A DNA stretch of 64,000 bases from Alnus glutinosa (GCF_958979055.1 NC_084897.1:23959628-24023627); one strand, 5' to 3'. Positions 9,719-23,710 are shown, counted from the first letter of the stretch. The notes: a model not told the origin generated them from the letters alone. Numbers and translations: made by a program.

Positions 9719-12157
9719 TCAAGCGGCTACTCCCTCACTGGCATAGATGGAATCGATGGATGTTTCCTTTGAGTGTTCATCAGCGCAGGAGTTACCAGCT
9801 TTATTTTCATATGTGGATTTACTGCCACAACCACCACCACCACCACACCCACCGCAGCCACCACTCTTCACCATGTTTCCACACCCACCGCCGCAACCAC
9901 CACTACCACCACAACCACCACCACACCCACCGCAGCCACCACTCTTCACCATGTTTCCACACCCCCCACCACAACCACCACCACAGCCACCACAGCCACC
10001 GCTCTTCACCATGTTTCCACAGCCACTACCACAACCTCCACCGCAACCTCCACTAGACAAGCTGTTTTGTTCTGGTATTGCAGCATTTCCTTCAGCCATG
10101 TCCACACTCAACTCTACTTCACTTGCTACAGAAGTGGTCAGGTTGGTTCTCTTGTCTTCCTCATAGAGACCATCGACTTTTTCAGTTGGACTATCCATCT
10201 CAAAAATTTTGCAATTCACAGCAAATCCACCATATCCTTCCCTCTTGAAAATATCAGTAAGTATAAATGCGGATATAATTCCAGGCACCACCACCCATTC
10301 TTCCTTTACCTATTCAATTTTAAAAAAATAATAATAATAAGAAAAGGTCCTGTATGTCAGACATTTTTATTCACAAACTTGGTAGTTGGCAACATTCTAC
10401 CTTGAAAAGTCCTGATTTCAAGTCAAGCAATGCCACTGCTTTGCCATACGGATCTTCCCTAGAGAATTCAACTGCTGTCATAAAATCCTGTTCACTTCTA
10501 TGCTTCTGACAATGTATGGGTTCATATTCCAGCTTTCTGCCTGAGAAGAATTTTACCTGCAGCAAGAAAATAAATTCAACAGATGAAATATACAAGCCCC
10601 TTCAAAAGATTATCTTAAGTTCAGTCCTGCCCTGCAGGCAACAAATCTATCATGTGATAAATGCTATAATAATGCTACAGTATCTCGGACACAAATGTGT
10701 ATAATACAGCACAAACATATACATCTAACTAAAAATGCAAATGATTTGCAAAAGAATTTTAAGACATAAATTAAAGAAAAAAAAACTAAAAGAAAAGGGT
10801 GATTTTCCTGCAACACGTAAGGACAATGTGCGCACAGATGAACTAAAAGGATGACCAGACAGGTATGCATGCAAACCCTGTGAAAGTTCAAAAGGAAAAA
10901 TTCCCCATATGGATATCACAATAATTTCCGCATAATTTCACAAATTTCCAGCCTCTGGCACTGACCTGCTAGTCTCTTAGAGCAGGAAAGTTTAGCAAGC
11001 ACTGGTCTATCACCAAATGCTCCATTTGGTAGTTTCTATGAAAAACTTAATACGGTGTTAAAAGTGTGACCCACCATGTGAAAGCTAACTCTTATTCAAG
11101 ATGTTCTGCTATCTGAAAAGCCACTCTGCCATAACACGGTTTTGCAAAATCCTAAAATTTCTAGAATGATGAGGTAATGAAGAACTAGAACTGATGAATA
11201 CCTTCCTACTGCCCATGAGCTCAAAGAGATGGCCATCGTCACTGGATTTCTTTTGAAGATGAAGGGACCAGTGAGAATCCATTAAAGACCACCCAGTTCC
11301 GACAAACTCTGCAAGAGTGCGTGTTTCACCAGAAAAAGTAATACCAATCACCTCCTTCCTAGGAACACAATTTTCTCTTGCCCTGTCATTCTTTGAGTCC
11401 CTGCAGTGCAATTTAAACCGGTAAGATCAAAATTCACAGCTTCAGAATATTTTATAGAATCTAAAACCACCAGTGAATCATACATAAAAAAACATACACT
11501 ATTTCAAAATATTCTAAAAATAATTGCAAATCTTACAGAAACACTGATTTCAAGATATCAATTTCCTCAACTTGGAAGGGTCAGTAAATTATCATAGCAA
11601 ATTAGAAAGGTTTACACAAAAATATATTAGTTAGAAAAGAATATGGAGAACTTTGTCTCCAGTAAATTAATCTAGATTACTTGGTTCCTTCCAGAACTGC
11701 AACTATTAAAGATCTCCAGATAACCTGTATTTCTCACTTGCTCAGATTTGAATATTATATCGGACATTGAAAATTCAAAGTCTCTGGAAGCAAGTTATTT
11801 AAAATAGGGTAATGAACCAATGCTGGCGTAAAAAGGTTTTCTTCGTCAGCATGCTTGGGACAATGAAAATTGTATGATTACAATGGAAGACTACAACAAT
11901 GAAGTTGTAACTTGTACATTGTACATTATACAACAGCAGCATGCAAAGATTATACATTATACAGTTGTAACTTGTCAGGTTCAGGAAATGAAGATCTATA
12001 AGCTGGGAGAAAAGAATGGTAAACTCTAGCCTCAACCTCCACCCATATGAATTTTAAAACTGAGATAGAATGTCCCCACCAATATGAGAATTGAAATTTA
12101 TATGTCTGTTTATTAGAATGTGCATTCTTGCTCAAGGGTTCTTCTTCTGAAGAAGCA

Positions 12158-12198
<41 letters not shown>

Positions 12199-15100
12199 TA
12201 ATACTCACCAATCCAAGTTCTCCTATGCAATTATAATGTGCTTAGCTTGGACTCAACCTACCTAGCAAGACTAACATCCATATCTTAACAATATAGATTA
12301 CAAGTCATTAAACTGAACAACACACACATGCATGTCTTCATAAATCATAAGCAATATTTTAGTGCAAAAATACGGCATCCTACCCATGTACACACATACA
12401 GATGCATATAGATCAGAAGAGTAGGAAGGTAGTATTAACCCATTGTGTAGCAGAAATTGTGGACAAAACTATACCTCATTTGGAGGCTGATGACCTCTGT
12501 ACCAGTTTCATCAATGACAAGCGTTGAGCTCTTGGCATGCTGAACTTTTCCTGGTAGCGGGAAGAAACAAGAACTTTTTGAAAATGGTTGAGATCGCATG
12601 CGAAGCACAAGCGGTGCTAGAGATGGAACAGTGAAAGAGACAGCAACTCGAAGGCAGATTGGTTTCGAGATCTTATTGCTAGAATTTGGCACCAACTCCA
12701 ACCATTTTTCCACTGAAAGTTTAGAGACTGGGGCCAGAAATTCTTGGAGAGAGAGTGAAGTAGAACCCAATATTTTCGGAGCCCTTGTTATTGGTAATTT
12801 GGAAGTTGAATGGGATATGAGTTCAAAGAGCAGCTCTCCTGTCGGTTCACATTGAAAAGAAGCAACCTGTTTCTCTCCAGACTCGGACAAAATACTCAGT
12901 TTGCGCTTAGCATTAAAGAGTGCATCAGGTTGTCTCTTACAAAATGAAACAAAGAGACTTCCCTTGTGCCCCTCTGGTAAGTTCCTAACTTCGACAAACT
13001 CCAAAAGGGCCTGAAAAAAGAATTTGTACAAAAAAAAAAAATGAGAGCTTTCAACAATAATGGCTCAGGCTGCATACCCCCACTTAGTACATGAATATTT
13101 ATTATCCAGAACCAGAAGCTATAAGCAGCTCATTACTCACACTAAATCATAGGATTGACAATCAGGCAGACAGCTAAATACTGTCAACAGAATACTTTTG
13201 TTTTCAAAAAAAACTCATAATTTTATCATAAGTGCTAGTATTACTTTTTATTTATTTTGCACTTTTTGAGTCTTTAAACACAATCATAAATTATCTAAAA
13301 TAATAATAATCCTGCCCAATGTAATGAGACTTTTTCAGCCCCCTCAGCCCCCCCCCCCCCCCCACCCACCCCAACACACACACACACACACACAAAAAGA
13401 GTACTCCATGAAGGCACTTCATGGCCCTACAATGGCTTCACTTTACTTATGACTTCATTTGAGAAACATGTTAGGCTCCAAGAGAGAGAGAGAGAGGGAG
13501 AGATCCAATGACATGCAACAGATAGAAAATAAAAGAATACCACATCTGGGAGATGGCATAAAAGAGGTGATTGGAGACTACCTCCACAAACTTCAGCTGG
13601 GGAAGCTGAATTGTATTCTGAAACTTGTTGGATGCATCTACCTCCTTGCCATTCGTGTCAGACAAGCAAGGAGTGGTTGTGAGAGGAGAAGGGGCATTGC
13701 CCCTATACATTGCCCCAGCCTTCCAATACCTTGTACCAAATGTCTCTTCCCACTGCTTGGTAGTTCCAGAAAACCCACTATCCAGTTTCTTCCCTTTAGT
13801 TCTGTCTGAGTCCATGTCATCATGCTCCAAAACCTTTCCAAGTAATTCATTGAGATCTTTACAATAAGAAGCAGAATGCAACTGATGAGTGTGCCAGATG
13901 AGGTCAATGTCGTAGGTAGGAACGCAAAAGCGTTTTATAGACTTCTCCTTGTTTCTCTTAATTAGGTGCAAAAATCCTTTATATCTAGCAACAGCTCCTT
14001 CAAGAAAGAGATCATTGTTCATATGGGGTCTGGATACCTGTCACAGATATGTGGGAGGAAACAACTTAAAATTTTGGAAAACAAGAGATACATCATGTGA
14101 TAACTGATATGTGTATGAGTCCCTGCGGCATCTTTGAAGCAAATCGTTAAAAGCGTAAAACATATTAATTAGAAATATAATCAAGCCAAAGCAGATGGCC
14201 TAGAAATACACCATGCTTTTTGGCCATTCAACTTACATTGTAAGGGGTGCTGGCACTTCCATTAATTATAAAGAATTTATCACTTCACACTATTTATTAA
14301 CTTGCATCTCATCATCAATGGGTTCATTAACTATCAAATCACAACAAAGCCTCATAAAGCCAATGATCTGAGACAATATCAAGATTGAGGTCTCAGAAAT
14401 GAAAGTTCCTTGTAACACCCACATTATGGAGCTATATAACAACTTACTTCCAGATCATGCTTCTCAAAAATGGACTATTGATTAAGGGCAATTCCAATAT
14501 GAAGGCATCATATCATCCTGTCATAAACTGATATTGCTAATACAATTGAAGTATTAAGCCCAAATATCATCCACCTTATCTTTTAATCACAAATTGAAGA
14601 CATTATGCAGTAGGACCTCAGTCTAAGTAATTTGCCCAAATTTATGGGCTACACTTCAAAAAAACAAAAAACAAAAAAGTTCATTATCACCGTTACCTGG
14701 TAAAAGAAAGGACTCTGCCTTTTAACTGCTGAAACTAGATCATATTTAGTGTACTTTTGAACGCCAGGAAGTGTCTCGGAGATATTTTCCAAGAATGCTT
14801 GAGTTATGTTGAAGTTGTAGTGTTCTTCTGGGTACAATCTATTCCAAATTTCTTCAGTTTGCCTTTTACAAGTGCCTTGAATGGAAGACACAACATTAGA
14901 ATTGTCAAGGATTCTTCCATAAAGTTCCTCACAGTCAGATTTGTATTGTACCTGAATAAAAAAACCACAAAAAAGAGTGAAAAAAGAAAAGAAAAAAAAG
15001 AAAAGAAAAAGAAAAGTGCTTAGCAATCCAACTTCAATGAGAAAAGAGAAACTGAATAGAAATAGAGAAAATGATAATTCTATGTTTTTGGTGCAGAAGC

Positions 15101-15857
15101 CTACTGGATTAAGCCTGTGACAATGCCAAACCCATTCACAATCAAGAGGAACAACCAAAGGCCCTTCAGAAATCTGGGACTCAGAATGCTTGGCAAGTAA
15201 GGGCAGCCAACAAGCATTATACCTGAAATTAGCATGTTCATGATTCAGAACTTCTATTTGGAGTATTTATAGAAAAACTCTAAATGCATGTACTAAGGGG
15301 AGTTAATACAAAGCATATAATGAATAATATCATAAAAAATATTTATATAGGAATTACTATTATGGTTCATGGATTCAAACCTTCTTCTCCTTAAATTAGA
15401 TAGGCATATTCAAAAACCATGGGATAGGAGGAATGATAATTCTTTACATACTAAAGCTCATAAACTAGATCTTATCTCGCCTTGATAAATTAAGTACAAA
15501 AAACTAAAGTCTTCAAAATAATAACAGCAACAGAGAACCCAAAACAAACAAATTTACACCACTATTGCCCTAATAAAGAACCCCCCGCCCCCCCTCCCAA
15601 AAAAAAAAAGAAAAAGAAAAGAAAAGAAATTTATGCATGATTACACATTAGATAAAATTGAACAACAAAATGCAAAAACTGTTTGTCAGAATGCTTTACC
15701 TGTAGATGGCCCTCTTGAGGGCAGGGCCATCATAGAGGTAACGATTCCTATCAACAGCGGCAAGGAACTGAAGCTGCTGTTTGGCCGCAGCCACAAGGTC
15801 AACACTTATCAAAATATTTTGCGCTTCATTCCACTCAAACTCTTGCTCCACTTCCAT
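9719..15857 (-). CDS. GRDP2: Glycine-rich domain-containing protein (GRDP2-like)
   Basis: Eight coding exons read on the minus strand: 15857-15700, 15222-15105, 14951-14697, 14037-13582, 13010-12475, 11400-11202, 10556-10401 and 10309-9719. All junctions are GT-AG and in phase, giving 822 residues. The start MEVEQEFEWNEAQ is the family's usual N-terminus. Residues 1-330 form the conserved DUF1399/GRDP region, with DCEWVWHCHRLNP and YDIDLIWHTHQLHSASYCKDL. A C2-like middle part follows, and the C-terminus (about 700-800) is a Gly/Cys array with repeated GNMVKSGGCGG. GRDP proteins are known from abiotic-stress, auxin and developmental phenotypes in Arabidopsis; the biochemical role is unsettled. 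GRDP1 is the alternative name. Its neighbour resembles At4g37920, next to GRDP2 (At4g37900) in Arabidopsis, which favours GRDP2. Introns carry microsatellites. Confidence 0.93.
9826..10056 (-). repeat. Coding minisatellite for the Gly/Cys-rich tail
   Basis: On the plus strand this is runs of CCACCACAACC and CCGCAGCCACC with the block CACTCTTCACCATGTTTCC (or a one-base variant with GCTCTTCACC) three times, near 9861, 9939 and 9999. Read on the minus strand it encodes three spaced copies of GNMVKSGGCGG separated by GGC/GGG-rich spacers. The spacers differ in length, which suggests unequal exchange or slippage within the coding sequence. Confidence 0.85.
12157..12195. repeat. (AAT)n microsatellite in GRDP2 intron
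   Basis: About 12 AAT units, nearly perfect, in the intron between the exons ending at 12475 and starting at 11400. Confidence 0.85.
13348..13394. repeat. C-tract and (CA)n in GRDP2 intron
   Basis: A run of about 16 C (13348-13363), then CACCCACCCC and about ten CA units, in the intron between exons 4 and 5. Confidence 0.85.
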
Positions 15858-16800
15858 ATTCTTTCAAATCTAACCCAAGAAATACCACCTTTCAGCAACT
15901 TAATGATATAATAAAAACTTACAATTCATAGTAATCTATAGCACTAACAGCATGAGTTAATCCACATAGTACATAAGAATCAAATACCCAATACACAAAT
16001 AGCTCCCAAAATCATAACTGGGTTTAATAGATGAATCAAGTTCTTAGCTGTAGTTTAGTTCCAAATTAGGTAACTACAATCCTTTTTTTTTTTTTTTTGC
16101 CAAGCGTTAATCACTAATAGAACAAGCGCTAATCAGAGAAGTGAAAATTAGAGAGAGCTTCATAGGTCATAAACTTACAAAGAGCATCCAAACTTATTAT
16201 AGAATTCAAATCGAACCCGTAATTATTTAGAAACGAAATCCAATTGAAATGTCAAAGCAACACACCAGACATGAAAGAATCAATTTTTTTACATCTAAGT
16301 TGTTCTAAAATTTGTAAAAATAAAACTCTTACCAACTGTTTGGTAGCCGAGAAAACTGAAGATAAATGAAAGAAAAACATACACGCAAATTCCGTATGAA
16401 AACGAAAAAAAATATATATATATATATCAGACTCAAAACCCAAAGACATCAACTATCTACCAATATAAATAAATAAATAAATAAGACGTCAATTATCTCA
16501 GCGCAGTAACCGCTTTGTTTCATTCTCCAGGATTGAAAACAACGAGAATCCCAACAAGTAAACCTTACACTCATTTCTTTTGTCAACGTTTTCTCCGAAA
16601 CCAAACAGGGCTAAATCTCCAACTGCTTCAATATTGGCTAACACCAATTGAATTTACAACAAACACAAGATTTCACTGCTTTTAAGAAAAAAATTATTCG
16701 CAATTCAACTAGAAATTAAGAAAGTCAAATAAAAAAATCAACACCTTCTTTGCTTTGCGCACTCTGTTTCTATTTTTTATCTTCCTGATCAAAATTGAAC
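15858..16800 (-). other. GRDP2 5' leader region
   Basis: Between the start codon at 15857 and the TATA-like box at 16811-16819 there are about 950 bp without coding sequence. This is long for an unspliced leader, so an intron in the 5' UTR is likely. Candidate acceptors (GCTGAAAG, TGGGTTAG on the minus strand) lie just upstream of the ATG, but I cannot fix them. Confidence 0.4.
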
Positions 16801-16810
16801 ATTAAATCGG

Positions 16811-16819
16811 ATATTTATA
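16811..16819 (-). promoter_or_regulatory. TATA box of the GRDP2-like gene
   Basis: Minus-strand TATAAATAT in the context CCACTATAAATATCC. It is the best TATA match upstream of the gene and sits where upstream sequence turns strongly AT-rich. Confidence 0.5.
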
Positions 16820-16899
16820 GTGGTCTGGAAATCGTACAAATTTTCAAAGTGACCAAATTATCCTTACCTGCCAAGGTTAACTTTCTTTTGAGATTTATC

Positions 16900-18705
16900 T
16901 CTGGGCATTAGGCGTTATATAATTATGGATAAAGTTTTTTAATTTTTTTTTATCTAGTTTATAAAATTGATATCCATCACTATACTATACTATGTAATTT
17001 AACATGCATTTTTAATAGAATTAAGAACAAATGTCAATTTAATAAACAAAATTAAAAGAATTTTCTCCAATTCTGTTTAAAAAAAAACTTTGTCCTAATC
17101 ATTTTGATAAAAATAAAAAATAATAATTGATCAAATGGCATGCTTGTCGATACAAGCAAGTTATGTGATTTACATAATAAAATAACGTGTAACAGATAAT
17201 ACACGTCAAATGTATTATCTAAGAATGACTTTTATTTAAGAACTATGTCATCAATTATTGAACTTTTTTTTTTTTTTCTTTTTTGTTTTTTTTATGAATG
17301 TTAATTAAGAGTAGTTTTGGTTACTTTAATAGCTTTTTGAAAAAAGGGTTCGAATTTTTTTTTTTTAAAGTACAAATAATTTTTTTTGGGTTACGACTGT
17401 GACAAAGTTGAGTTTTATCTGATCTGTATGGGGATCTTATACATGTAATTTGAGATTTACTTTTTAGGAATGGATATACAAAATGACTTATCTTAAGTAT
17501 CATGTAATAATAATATTAATAATAATAAATCCGGCTTCAAACAAAGACAATTATTTCATATAATTGTTTCTTTTTCGCTACGTCTTCTTCGAAGAAACAA
17601 GGAGGAAACTTGTTTGAGGAAACATCCTCCTCAGTTCAGTTGAGACTTGAGACTCTCATGTTCCACGTAATTCTTGTAACCATGGGTAGAGGACAAAATT
17701 GTAAATTGAAAGGTGGTGACTGCCCGATGCTTGTAAAAGTGGGCAGAGCAAAGTATTTATTTTTCTTTTGAGAAATTAGGTGGATAATTTAACGGGTAGG
17801 ACCGTAGAGGACAAAAGAGTTAGCTGAGGATTCTCAACCCTATTCTGATCCGAAAGTCAGAACACAACAAGGAAGAACGTAAGCAACACATGAACCTCAG
17901 CCCTCATCCCAACCATTCATAACGTACATGTTTCTTTCTTCGTTTATTGGCATTTTCCTCGCATGCAACAGATAATTCATAATTGGTTGGCAGTACAAAA
18001 GTTATCTATGTAACGTACCAATATCCCCAATAGTAGTACAAGGATAAATTAGGTTTAACAAATTTAATTTTTATTATTTTTTAATAAAAAAATATGACAC
18101 GTGGCAAGAATATTTTATATATATATATATATCTCCCAAAAAATAAAAAACACCCAAGCCAATCACTTTGATTTGAGATGTTATAGCGTTGACCATTGCC
18201 AAATACAAATTGCATCCATATATTAGAGCATCTCCATTATATATATTTTAGCTATTTAAAAAGTAATTCCTTATTTTAACTATTACTTTTTTTCTTGCCA
18301 AAACTCAAAATTCAATCTACCTCAATAACGACAACCAACCAATAAAAACAGCGCAACAAGAAGAAATGTTCACATTGCCCAACAGCAAAAACAGTCCAAT
18401 AACTAAAAATAGTGATTCAGAGGAAAAACAGTGAATTTTTTTGAACCCAAAAACAGCGCTAACCGAGCGTAGCTGGGTGGGCGTGATGTGCGCCCCGAAA
18501 GAGCTTTTCAGATTGGAATTATATGCACAGTTACACTTGATTTACTGTCGTAAGCACCATACTGCCCCAATTATGTTTGATTCTTGTCATTGTTGTACTG
18601 ATCTTTTCCATCAAGATATTCCGGCACTATTAATTCAGTATCTAACAACTCAGCATATGGTGATCCTCCTATGTCATAGTGCCATTGGTGAAAATGAGCA
18701 GCACC
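16900..18705. other. Intergenic, AT-rich, no gene seen
   Basis: Separates the GRDP2-like gene from the tail of the At4g37920-like gene. Homopolymer runs and a TA repeat (about 18117-18131) occur. No exon or transposon end is convincing. Confidence 0.45.
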
Positions 18706-21700
18706 TCACAACTCCTCTGATTTAGTGTCCCCTTCTGTTTTAGAATCTTGAGACTTGCCGTCCTCCAAATATTCTCCTTCAATAGTTTCCTTGAGGATGA
18801 ACAGCCTCTGTATAACCACAGGCTGAGTCATTTGTCTGGCTTCCCTAATGTCGGTTTCTTCCTTATTGAGATTGTACGCATCAAGCATGATCTTGATCCA
18901 TTTGTGTAGCTCCTTGGGATTACTGCTCAACCACAAAGAAAAATATATATCAATAAATCCAAAAAAGTAGGCCGAACAAAAAATCTGATTTCAGAAACTA
19001 ACTTAAGGTTAGTACTGTAATGTGAAAAAGAAAGAAGCTCTATTACGTGTATAAAGCATAAGGGTCCTTCGCTTCACGTTCATCACCCGGGGAGAAAGCT
19101 GTTGCCAGTGCCGAGAATCGCTCTTCAGGATCTGTGATGTTCAGCAAATGCTTAAGTAGCTTTATTTCTTTTGGCTCAATGCTCCTAAGACTGCTCTTTG
19201 TGGCCTTATATAAATGATACATTATTTCTTTGACCTGAAATTACATGTCTAAGCTTAGCAATACAAAACAAGGAAACACTTAAAGCAAATAAAGGCACAC
19301 AAAAACAGTGCAATGAAAAACATTACAAAGAAAAGCTTGATTTTAAAGCATCAGGTTTCATGGGGTCTAGATATTTTATGTGAGTTAATAACTTTATAAT
19401 CAATGTCAAGCATCTAAGCATCTCATAGATGCTGTTATAGCCTTTATTTGGGGTCTGCAAAGCAAGAGGAAGCCTGTCAAAGCACATGTCATGCTTGCTA
19501 AATATGCATACTCATCTGTCACACAAGAACTGCAAAATATGGTTTCTTATCAGGGACATATCTGGGCAATGAAGTTGAAACCATTCCATTGTGTCTGCAC
19601 ACAAATGGCGACATAAAACAAATAATTGGGTCCATTTGTGAGACCTAGACAAGCTTTAAAATGGTTCTACTTGTCGTTTTCGCCATTCTAATCAGAAACA
19701 TGCTACATGAACACTTCCAAATGAGCTAAATGTTTTGTTGGACAATGACCTTGTGACAGAGGTTGGACTACTTTTGTATCCAAATAAGAATTATGTTCAT
19801 TAATTTATTTTTTTTTTTCACGAGCATGTTCATTAAGTTGTTGCTCATATCTACTATCTAATCTACAAAAATTAAAAGGTTTTATGTTATAGAATATATG
19901 ATGTATTTGAAAAAAAAATGTGCTCATAAAGATGAAACATATTTGAAAACCATCACTAGTGTACCACAACTGTCACATTAAACTGAAAAAAGAAAAAAAA
20001 ACATATATCTTTTGAGATACCAAGCAATCAAACAAGATCTATTTTAGCTGACAATTCATATTGAAGCCTTGTCCATCTTGATTGGGCATTTTGTGACGCA
20101 TTAATTAATTAGAAAAGGGACCCCCATGGTCCACAAAGAGTGATTCCTCAGCACAAGGTTGCCACTCCTACCTCATTTTTCATAGTTGTGGACTCCTTTG
20201 CTGAAGCCCAAGCACTATTTATCAACAGGATCAAGGAGGAATCAAGTTCCTTCGCCTTGGCAAGGCTTTTAATCTTCTCACATGCCACTTCCACTGAAGG
20301 AGAGTTGAGGATATCATCAAATTTGGCCTGGGCAGCATCTAATGTATCCACATATTCCAGTGTATTATCATAAGCACTGACAGCGGACAGGCATCTGGTC
20401 CCCAGTCTTGCCACCGCTGCTCGACAAAATGGGACAATAATATAAGAGAGAGACAAAACCAAGCTACATACAAGTTCAGGAGAAACTTTCATAAAGAATC
20501 CAAGCAGATTTATTTTAGCCAGACTAAATCGAAGTTTCAGTAAATTATAGCTCATTTTCATTCTGGTCGGTGAAACCTTCAAAATCCTTATTGAACATAA
20601 GTGGAAGCCAATTTACTTCAACATTTTCATCCAAAGATAAAAAGTTACCATCACGATCCTCCAAACTGTCATAAGTCTGCGACAGTAGATCGAGGTAGCT
20701 AAAAAATTCCCCCGTGAAGTCCTTGCGCCGACGTGTAACAATTGCATTAGTGTCAGTTGGGTTGTCTTGGATCTCCTTAAGAAGTTCACTATGTCCTTCC
20801 ATTTCATCATCAATCTGCAATGCTCATTCCTGATGAAACAGGACAGGAAAAATACCTCTAAACCCAAACGAGTATCTGTATATTCAATTATTAACCCTAT
20901 GTTTGGTCATTGATAAGGTAGCAAAATTAACAAAATAACAGACTTCAATCTTAGAACTTCATTGCCTGGGAACCAAGAAAACCAAAGCTGCACCCAACCA
21001 AGTCTGATACAACTATTTGGTTAACTTGGGGGTAAGTTCCTCATTTTTATAGAAACTAAAGTAACATATAAAATCAGGTTCAAAGTCTCTTTTTTCTTTG
21101 CTTTTCCTAAGCTTTTTTCAGCAATTAAACAAAAAGAGCAAGTAAACAAAGTATAAGTAGAAATACATGAAAAATATGCACATTGTTCTACCTTCTTAAC
21201 CTTCCTTCCAAGTGAAATCAATTTCTGCTTCATAGTAGGATCGCTTTCCGCATCTGCCCGCGAACGACACCGATTGTAGAAGCTTTCCCTATACTTCTTC
21301 CAATCCTCCCTGAATACCAAATACTTCCTCCACTCCTTTGTCTTGGGCTTCTCATTCAAAAAGACCTCAATAATCTTGTCACAAAACTGAGTTATGGTGT
21401 AACCCTCTGCGAGCTCAACCTCTACTTGCTCTTCCACTTGAGCGGTGTCTATGTCACTGACTTGAACACCTGAATACCATTTTTTTTTCTTTTGTTCTAA
21501 GAGACCCACAAAATGAACTAATAAAAGCTATTAAGAACACCTAGAAAACCCCACATACACAAAACACAGACACTCTTAACTTTCCTTTAATTGCTTAGAA
21601 AACCTTGAAAGAAAAACAAACTCAATCATAGATTTGTATGCATTATTCTGTTTTGGACTTCAAGAAAGCAACAATATTTATGAGGCAAAAAAGAAAGACT

Positions 21701-22013
21701 CTCAGAAACCAAACAGTGGCAAGAAAGTGAGAGAAAAGCAGCACAGGAAACAAAGAAAGTAATACTCACTGGTGACGGGTTCGAAATGGGCATTCTGGGA
21801 TTTGAAACTGTGAATTGTTGTTCTACTCCTTTTGTCCTTGTTTTTAAGACTGTGTTTGGAATGCGGGAAAAGAGAGGCAGAGGATATTGGGGGAATTGTG
21901 AGAATTGCAGGAGAGAGGAATTCAGTGAAAGGCAAGGAATTGAGGTTGCTGGGGTTGAAGATAGAGGGTTTTGCTGCGGAGGTTGAGAGCTCCACGCCCA
22001 ATAAGCTGCTCAT
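18706..22013 (-). CDS. Chloroplast protein, At4g37920-like
   Basis: Six exons on the minus strand: 22013-21770, 21469-21192, 20814-20649, 20416-20172, 19234-19047 and 18922-18706. They join in phase with GT-AG introns and give 445 residues. The start MSSLLGVELSTS was chosen over an upstream in-frame ATG because it opens a typical plastid transit peptide, rich in Ser, Pro and basic residues, over about 75 residues. The mature part has EFF-SYLDLLSQTYDSLEDRD and AVARLGTRCLSAVSAYDNTLE-like segments, then KIKSLAKAKELDSSLILLI and NPKELHKWIKIMLDAY, the signature of the plant-only family represented by At4g37920. No catalytic motif is visible, it is mostly helical and charged, and its function is not established. 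Same strand as the GRDP2-like gene, about 2.8 kb upstream of it. Confidence 0.92.
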
Positions 22014-22479
22014 GGTTTGGTGTAAACCTCTGCTTTGCTTTGCTTGAAGCAGAGACAGAGTGCTAAGGATAACAAATACTCTTCCTTTGAATACTACAAG
22101 TGTATACATGCTTCAAATCGGCGTCGTTTTAGCTTCTTTTGTCGTATTTGGTCTCTGGTATTAAGCGTGCGTGTTTTGTGTCTCGTAGTAAAATGAAGAT
22201 GAGGCGCAACAGTGCTTATTTAAGGCCGGTAATTTATTTTTAGATATTTTATTTGCATATATTTTGTACACAAATAGCATATATAAGGCCTTTTGGCAAT
22301 TTTTTTTGATTTTTTTAAAAATAAAACACAGCCTAAAGACATTGCGCGTACAATTTATGTATAAAATACGTGCAAATAACATTTTTTTTTTATAGCGAAT
22401 TAAACACAAACTTAATAAAAAAATTACCTTATTAGCATTTCCAGCAATGGTGGCTATTTTAGGTACTCAAAATATATAA

Positions 22480-22510
<31 letters not shown>

Positions 22511-22815
22511 CTATTTTAACTACCAACTTTTCAATACAAACTCTAAAAGATTATCGGTTAAACTTTGTACTTCCTTTAAATATTATTTTTTAATTATTTT
22601 TTTAAAACAAAAGCACAAGAGAGAGTGAGAGATATTTATACAAAATGAGAAAGAGAGAAAAAAAATATATATATTAAACAAAAGGTTTTGCCACAGTAAA
22701 CTTTCAAACAAAATGAAATTGATTCATAATAGTTAAATATAATTATTATGAGCAATTATATTATGAGCCACTAGAGCAGGATTGAGGGGGATTGATTTAT
22801 ATTATCTATTCATAT
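22014..22815. other. Promoter side of the At4g37920-like gene, no other gene
   Basis: Contains the upstream region of the minus-strand gene and a (TTA)n microsatellite at 22481-22510. No further exon seen before the gypsy insertion. Confidence 0.5.
22481..22510. repeat. (TTA)n microsatellite
   Basis: About ten TTA units. Confidence 0.85.
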
Positions 22816-23710
22816 TGTTAGGGATAAAATTAACCCTAGAGACACGTGGATTCAGAAACATCTCGGAGTTATGCCTCGGACATTTATTCCGACCAGCAAA
22901 GAAAAGATTGCCTAGGTATAAATATATCTCGGAGGTATAACGACGTCTCGGTGTAAATACATCTCGGAAGCATAACGACGTCTCGGTCTTAACATTCCAG
23001 GTTACGGTATATAGAACATCCCGAGATCTCCTAGTCTGAATGGAGCGAACATATCTCGGGTATTTGGGTTTCGGAGTAACAGCGCCTCAGAGGTGACATC
23101 AAGTCGGTATAATAACGTCTCGGCCTTTCACAACCCTGTTATGGTGCGGCAATATCCCGAGATCTCCAAGGCGGAGCGAACATATCTCGGATATCATCAC
23201 CTCGGAGTTTGGTTGAAAGTTTGCCGCGGATGTCTCAGAATACGATAAGGATAGAATTCCATAAGATCAGGGAAAAAATCGCAATTCCATGATTAATGGG
23301 ATTAGGTAGTTATTTATCTGAAATCAAATTTAAAGAGATACAAGCGCAATCAAACTGCGGATTCTACAATCTCATTCAAATTCTCTGAAGATAAGATTCA
23401 ACTAAGCTAGGATTCAAACTCCTAATCCAACTAGGCGTCAAGAATTCTAGTAAGGTAGCAAGTCTGGTAAGACCCCAAGCCCAGCCTATAAATAAAGACC
23501 ACTGCACCAGGTATGAGATCACGCATTCTCTGAGTTCTTGAGATTGAGATATTCTTCAGAAAATTGATTTGAACTGACTTAGGCATCGGAGTGGGCGTAG
23601 TCGGCACCCCCGACGAGTTGTTTGTTATTTTTGCAGGATTGGAGTAGTTGATCAGGATCCAGTAGCGAATCACCAGGTGACACGTCACCATACCGGAAAC
23701 TGTACCAACA
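22816..23710 (+). repeat. 5' LTR of gypsy element
   Basis: 895 bp, TGTT...AACA ends. It contains many CTCGG or CCGAG motifs, including repeated ACGACGTCTCGG and ACATCTCGGA blocks in the first 250 bp, and a TATA box CTATAAATA at 23486-23494. Confidence 0.95.
23486..23494 (+). promoter_or_regulatory. LTR TATA box
   Basis: CTATAAATA, about 225 bp before the LTR end. The same box is at about 33889-33897 in the 3' LTR. Confidence 0.6.

Noticed and set aside
9747..10166. Long plus-strand open frames rich in Pro/His or Thr opposite the GRDP2 tail
   Set aside because: They are antisense shadows of the Gly/Cys minisatellite; the minus-strand exon is in phase with the rest of GRDP2.
9719..15857. Naming the gene GRDP1
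   Set aside because: Length and domains fit both; the neighbouring At4g37920-like gene favours GRDP2, though a pre-duplication ancestor of both is possible.
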